From Oryzicola mucosus (GTDB lineage: Bacteria > Pseudomonadota > Alphaproteobacteria > Rhizobiales > Rhizobiaceae): a stretch of DNA of 64,000 bases. Below, in pieces: positions 60,645 to 64,000 of the stretch (its first letter is position 1; each line of letters begins with the position of its first letter). Made by a program: the position numbers and the translations under genes. The notes beneath the pieces were generated by a model. That model saw only the letters and a list, made by a program, of their open reading frames with translations, was not told the DNA's origin and did not search any database. The stretch is from positions 1 through 64,000 of the forward strand of contig NZ_JACVVX010000012.1 in NCBI RefSeq assembly GCF_014534685.1, read 5' to 3'.

Positions 60645-61813
60645 CAGAAAGACCTTGGAAGTCCGAGCACGTGCTCGGCGACATAGGAAAGGATGAGGTT
60701 GGTGGAGATAGGCGCCACCTGGTAGAGGCGCGTCTCTCGGAACTTGCGCTCAACGTCGTATTCGGCTGCGAAACCAAAGCCGCCATGAAACTGAATGCAG
60801 GCGTTGGCCGCTTCCCATGACGCCTTGGCAGCCAAAAGCTTCGCCATATTGGCCTGTGCGCCGCAAGGAAGCCCGTCGTCGTAGAGACGGCAGGCTTCGA
60901 AGCGCATCAAGTTTGCGGCTTCAGTCTCGATGTAGGTCTCGGCGATCGGGAATTGCACGCCTTGGTTCTGCCCGATCGGCCGGCCGAAAACGATACGCTC
61001 CTTGGTATAGTTCGTCACCTTGTCGATAAACCAGTAGCTGTCGCCGATGCACTCGGCGGCGATCAGCACGCGCTCGGCGTTGAGGCCGGTGAGAATGTAC
61101 TTAAACCCCTGTCCTTCCTCGCCGATCAGATTTTCGACCGGGATTTCGAGATTGTCGAAGAACAATTCATTGGTCTCGTGATTGACCATGTTCGGGATGG
61201 GCTGAACGGTCATGCCGTTGCCGGTCGCCTGCTTGATGTCGACGAGGAAGATCGACATACCCTCAGACTTCTTTTTCACCTGGTCGAGTGGTGTGGTGCG
61301 CGCCAGAAGGATCATCAGGTCTGAGTGGAGGACGCGAGAAATCCAGACTTTCTGGCCGTTGATGACGTAATGGTCGCCCTTCCTGACAGCCGTCGTCTTG
61401 ATCTTGGTCGTGTCGGTGCCGGTTGTCGGCTCCGTGACGCCCATGGACTGCAGCCGCAATTCCCCTGTCGCTATCTTTGGCAGGTATTTCAGTCGCTGTT
61501 CCTCAGAGCCGTGCCTGATCAGCGTGTTCATGTTGTACATCTGGCCATGCATTGCGCCCGAATTGCCACCCGAACGGTTGATTTCCTCCATGATGACAGT
61601 GGCCTCCGTCAGACCCAGCCCGGAGCCCCCATAAACCTCGGGGATCAGCGCCGCCATCCAACCGGCCTTGGTTAGCGCATCGACGAAATCGTCGGGATAA
61701 CCCCGGTGCTCGTCCACCTTGCGGTGATATTCTGCCGGAAACTGCGCGCAAAGATCGCGGACAGCTTCGCGAATATCCGGCGCGTAACGATCGCCAATGC
61801 TTTCAAAGCTCAT
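60644..61813 (-). CDS. acyl-CoA dehydrogenase family protein
   Basis: A 389-residue acyl-CoA dehydrogenase with GVTEPTTGTDTTKIKTTAVR near 130, NGQKVWISRV near 162 and QFHGGFGFAAEYDVERKF near 342. At the usual catalytic Glu position the segment reads YQVAPISTNLI, so Pro replaces Glu. It may use another base or act on branched dicarboxylyl-CoAs. Lies inside the probable itaconate cluster, as an acyl-CoA dehydrogenase does in the Pseudomonas aeruginosa cluster. Confidence 0.85.
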   Translation of the reverse strand: MSFESIGDRYAPDIREAVRDLCAQFPAEYHRKVDEHRGYPDDFVDALTKAGWMAALIPEVYGGSGLGLTEATVIMEEINRSGGNSGAMHGQMYNMNTLIRHGSEEQRLKYLPKIATGELRLQSMGVTEPTTGTDTTKIKTTAVRKGDHYVINGQKVWISRVLHSDLMILLARTTPLDQVKKKSEGMSIFLVDIKQATGNGMTVQPIPNMVNHETNELFFDNLEIPVENLIGEEGQGFKYILTGLNAERVLIAAECIGDSYWFIDKVTNYTKERIVFGRPIGQNQGVQFPIAETYIETEAANLMRFEACRLYDDGLPCGAQANMAKLLAAKASWEAANACIQFHGGFGFAAEYDVERKFRETRLYQVAPISTNLILSYVAEHVLGLPRSF

Positions 61814-61886
61814 GACATACCTCTGTAGGAAAGAAACATGTTGGGATGACCGACGTGGCCGAGGCAGTCGCTAGCGGGCCGTGTCA

Positions 61887-63122
61887 TCAGGTTGCGCTAG
61901 CCTCGAGTTCGGCCCGGAAGTCTGGATGGGCAATGTCCAACATCATCTTGCGCCGTTGCGATAGGGTTTTTCCGCGCAAATCGGCCGCGCCGAACTCCGT
62001 CACCACGACGCCCGCATCTGAGCGGGAGATCGTGGTTGGCCCGGACAACCGCGAGACGATCCGGCTGATTTTGCCGCCCGCGGCCGTTGCTGTCAGGGCA
62101 ATAATCGAAAACCCGCCCCGTGACTGAGCCGCGGCGCGGGCAAATTCGCCTCCTCCGCCGACACCACCGACATAGGCGCCATTCGCGACTTCGGAATTGA
62201 CGGAGCCGTATAGATCTACCTCGACGGCGCTGTTGAGAGATACAAAGCGATCGATGGCTGCGATTGCAGGTGCGTGATGCGTGTACGATGTTGGCGCAAG
62301 GCGGATGGTATGGTTGCCATGAGCGACACGGTTCAGGGCGGCGCCGCCGAAAAATATACCTGCGATGGTCACACCCGCATCCTGTTTCTTACGAGAATTG
62401 TTGACGACGCCCGCCTCAATCAGACGAGCAACGCCGTCACCAATTGCTCCCGAATGGATCCCAAGATCGCTGTGAGAGGAAAGCGCCTTCAGCGCTGCCT
62501 CCGGCAATGCGCCTACACCGATCTGCAAGGTCGATCGGTCTTCCACCAGTCCGGCGACGATTTCCGCAATTCGAGCGATTGACCGATCGGGTAGAGTGGC
62601 GGGCGCCTGGAGAACCTCCCGGGAAGTTCGCATCACGGCAGCCAGCTGGGTGGTGTCTATCGGCGGCGCGCCTGGGGACCAGGGCGCTTCCGCATTGACC
62701 TCGGCAACTACCGCCTTGGCCCGAGCGGCGAGTGCGGGCAGATATTCGCAGGCTAGCGCATAGCGTATGATGCCGTCGGGACCCTCGGCCGCCTGTACCA
62801 GTACAAGATCCGGTGCAGTTAAGCTATCTGCGATCCTGGAATAAGAGCAGGGCAGGATGTCCAGTCTACCGGTTTTGGCGAGAGCCGCGTTCCGCCCCAT
62901 ACCGATATAGGATATGTATGATATGTCGTCGGCAAAGGCAGGATCGACTGTTCCCGCGAAGCTTCCACCTACGAACGCTCGAAAGCCGCCGATCTTGCGG
63001 CGCTGCTCGACGAGCGCCGTCGTCAGCATCAATGGCTCGGCGCATCCTTGCCCCCACGCCACAAATCCTCCGGGTGGGACGAGCCGTGAGAAGTCAGGCA
63101 GTGTTTGTTCCGAGCCTGTCAA
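61887..63122 (-). CDS. class I CoA transferase (4-hydroxybutyrate/itaconate CoA transferase-like)
   Basis: A 411-residue acetyl-CoA hydrolase/transferase-family protein. The IGVGALPEAAL loop near 201, HSGAIGDG near 223 and GSVNSE with catalytic Glu311 are typical of CAT1-type enzymes. In itaconate clusters such a protein (RipA/Ict) makes itaconyl-CoA using succinyl-CoA or acetyl-CoA. A TTG at 63122 overlaps the thiolase stop as TTGA; an ATG-led frame from 63170 would run 52 bases into the thiolase gene. Located upstream of the dehydrogenase, hydratase and lyase genes. Confidence 0.82.
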   Translation of the reverse strand: MTGSEQTLPDFSRLVPPGGFVAWGQGCAEPLMLTTALVEQRRKIGGFRAFVGGSFAGTVDPAFADDISYISYIGMGRNAALAKTGRLDILPCSYSRIADSLTAPDLVLVQAAEGPDGIIRYALACEYLPALAARAKAVVAEVNAEAPWSPGAPPIDTTQLAAVMRTSREVLQAPATLPDRSIARIAEIVAGLVEDRSTLQIGVGALPEAALKALSSHSDLGIHSGAIGDGVARLIEAGVVNNSRKKQDAGVTIAGIFFGGAALNRVAHGNHTIRLAPTSYTHHAPAIAAIDRFVSLNSAVEVDLYGSVNSEVANGAYVGGVGGGGEFARAAAQSRGGFSIIALTATAAGGKISRIVSRLSGPTTISRSDAGVVVTEFGAADLRGKTLSQRRKMMLDIAHPDFRAELEASAT

Positions 63123-64000
63123 CGTGGTCTCTCGAATACCGCCGCAACGCCTTGGCCGCCGCCGATGCACATGGTCTCGAGGCCGTAGCGCCCGTTGCGA
63201 CGCTCGAGTTCATAGAGAAGCGTACTTAGAATGCGCACACCGGTTGCACCGACCGGATGGCCCAGCGATATTCCGGAGCCGTGCACATTGAGCCGGTCCG
63301 GATCGTTCCATCCCCAACCCTTGAGAACCGATAGGACCTGGCAGGCGAAGGCCTCGTTAAGCTCTACGAGATCCATCTGGTCGAAAGTGAGCCCCGTCCG
63401 CGCGAACAGCTTTTGCACGGCGGGTACGGGGCCAAGGCCCATGGTCGCAGGGTGGCACCCAGCCGCCGCCCAGCCGGCAAGATAGGCGAGAGGCTCAAGG
63501 CCAAGTTCCTTCACCTTGTCTTCGGCAACGACGAGACAAGCCGCAGCCGCGTCGTTCTGTTGCGCTGCATTACCGGCGGTTACGGTTCCGTCCTTCATCA
63601 CCGGCCGCAACTTGGCCAGGCTCTCGATTGTCGTGCCGGCGCGCACCCCCTCGTCGCGATCAAAAAGTATTGCGTCACCTTTTTTCTGGGGAACGCTGAT
63701 CGGAACAATCTCCCTTGCGAAGACACCGGCCTCCCACGCCGCAGCGGCGCGCTGCTGACTGCGCGCTGCATAGGCATCGGCTTCCTCTCTGCTGATCGAG
63801 AACTCTTTGGCTAAGTTTTCTGCCGTCTCGATCATCCCAGAGATTTTGCCGAAGCGCTCGACGGGCTGCGATCTCTCGCGGCCCCGATCAAGCCGGTCAT
63901 GCATAGGCTGCGTGCCTGCCCGGGCGCCCCAGCGCATAGCGGTCGAATAATACTCTACATTGCTCATGGATTCGACGCCGCCCGCCAGCACAACATCAGC
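63119..64000 (-). CDS. acetyl-CoA C-acyltransferase (thiolase), 5' end outside the window
   Basis: The final 293 residues of a thiolase, running off the right edge. ADVVLAGGVESMSN begins the visible part (about residue 105 in the family), with NEAFACQVL, the histidine in SLGHPVGATG and the late cysteine in CIGGGQG. The nucleophilic Cys of the N-terminal domain lies outside. It would release acetyl-CoA from 3-oxoacyl-CoA. Its stop overlaps the TTG start of the CoA transferase, so they are an operon. Confidence 0.9.
   Translation of the reverse strand, partial: ADVVLAGGVESMSNVEYYSTAMRWGARAGTQPMHDRLDRGRERSQPVERFGKISGMIETAENLAKEFSISREEADAYAARSQQRAAAAWEAGVFAREIVPISVPQKKGDAILFDRDEGVRAGTTIESLAKLRPVMKDGTVTAGNAAQQNDAAAACLVVAEDKVKELGLEPLAYLAGWAAAGCHPATMGLGPVPAVQKLFARTGLTFDQMDLVELNEAFACQVLSVLKGWGWNDPDRLNVHGSGISLGHPVGATGVRILSTLLYELERRNGRYGLETMCIGGGQGVAAVFERPR

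Noticed and set aside
1-64000. Search by eye for tRNA, rRNA, CRISPR arrays, integrases and transposases
   Set aside because: No cloverleaf-like sequence with a CCA-type end, no regularly spaced repeats and no transposase or integrase motifs were noticed; a covariance-model scan would be needed to exclude small RNAs.

Overview
The window looks like a GC-rich alphaproteobacterial accessory replicon or catabolic island, most likely from the Rhizobiales. That placement is inferred from codon choice, AGGAG-type ribosome binding sites, ATGA-coupled operons and the abundance of Bug-type solute receptors. No rRNA, tRNA, intact transposase or CRISPR array was seen. Almost every gene serves uptake, CoA activation, oxidation, hydration or isomerisation, and thiolysis or lysis of organic acids: 4 AMP-forming CoA ligases, 1 ADP-forming acyl-CoA synthetase, 3 class III CoA transferases (one a tandem fusion), 1 class I CoA transferase, 5 acyl-CoA dehydrogenases, 7 intact crotonases, 6 short-chain dehydrogenases, 2 old-yellow-enzyme reductases, 2 nitronate-monooxygenase-like flavoproteins, 3 thioesterase or MaoC-type hotdog proteins, 2 D-2-hydroxyacid dehydrogenases and several transporters.

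Layout. 1-4672: hydrolase, a decayed crotonase, and a divergent pair of two-gene units (SDR/crotonase on minus, two SDRs on plus). 4835-15634: nitronate-monooxygenase-like gene, divergent from a plus-strand run of tandem CoA transferase, three crotonases, OYE, CoA ligase, acyl-CoA dehydrogenase and TesB-like thioesterase. 15922-19105: Bug receptor and ADP-forming acyl-CoA synthetase (minus). 19272-23099: dienoyl-CoA-reductase-like SDR, IclR regulator, NMO-like enzyme, SDR (plus). 23081-26862: SDR, feruloyl-CoA-synthetase-like ligase, MFS exporter or importer (minus). 27138-31823: branched-chain-type ABC importer with a fused permease-ATPase. 32071-36170: 2-hydroxyacid dehydrogenase and a complete tripartite tricarboxylate transporter. 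36199-42679: OYE, TIM-barrel isomerase, UGSC-domain protein, its partner-domain protein, CoA ligase, CoA transferase. 42812-46049: two acyl-CoA dehydrogenases, MaoC-like and PaaI-like hotdog proteins (minus). 46272-47828: CoA ligase (plus). 47835-52395: a five-gene minus operon of crotonase, dehydrogenase, Bug receptor and two crotonases. 52546-58985: Nudix hydrolase, CoA transferase, LysR regulator, fused UGSC protein, 2-hydroxyacid dehydrogenase, NifU-like protein. 58993-64000: thiolase, class I CoA transferase, acyl-CoA dehydrogenase, FAS1/MaoC-like hydratase and CitE-like lyase, a set that matches known itaconate degradation clusters.

The modules read as several substrate-specific pathways, each with its own uptake or activation step, feeding beta-oxidation-like chemistry. 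The most unusual elements are the UGSC-domain proteins: at one site the UGSC domain and a second uncharacterised domain are two overlapping genes, and at another they are one polypeptide next to a LysR gene with a perfect T-N11-A operator. A second theme is catalytic divergence. None of the seven crotonases carries the canonical hydratase glutamate pair, one half of the tandem CoA transferase lacks the catalytic aspartate, and the dienoyl-CoA-reductase-like SDR lacks the family tyrosine. Decayed fragments of a crotonase, an ETF-ubiquinone oxidoreductase and an aldo/keto reductase show ongoing gene loss.
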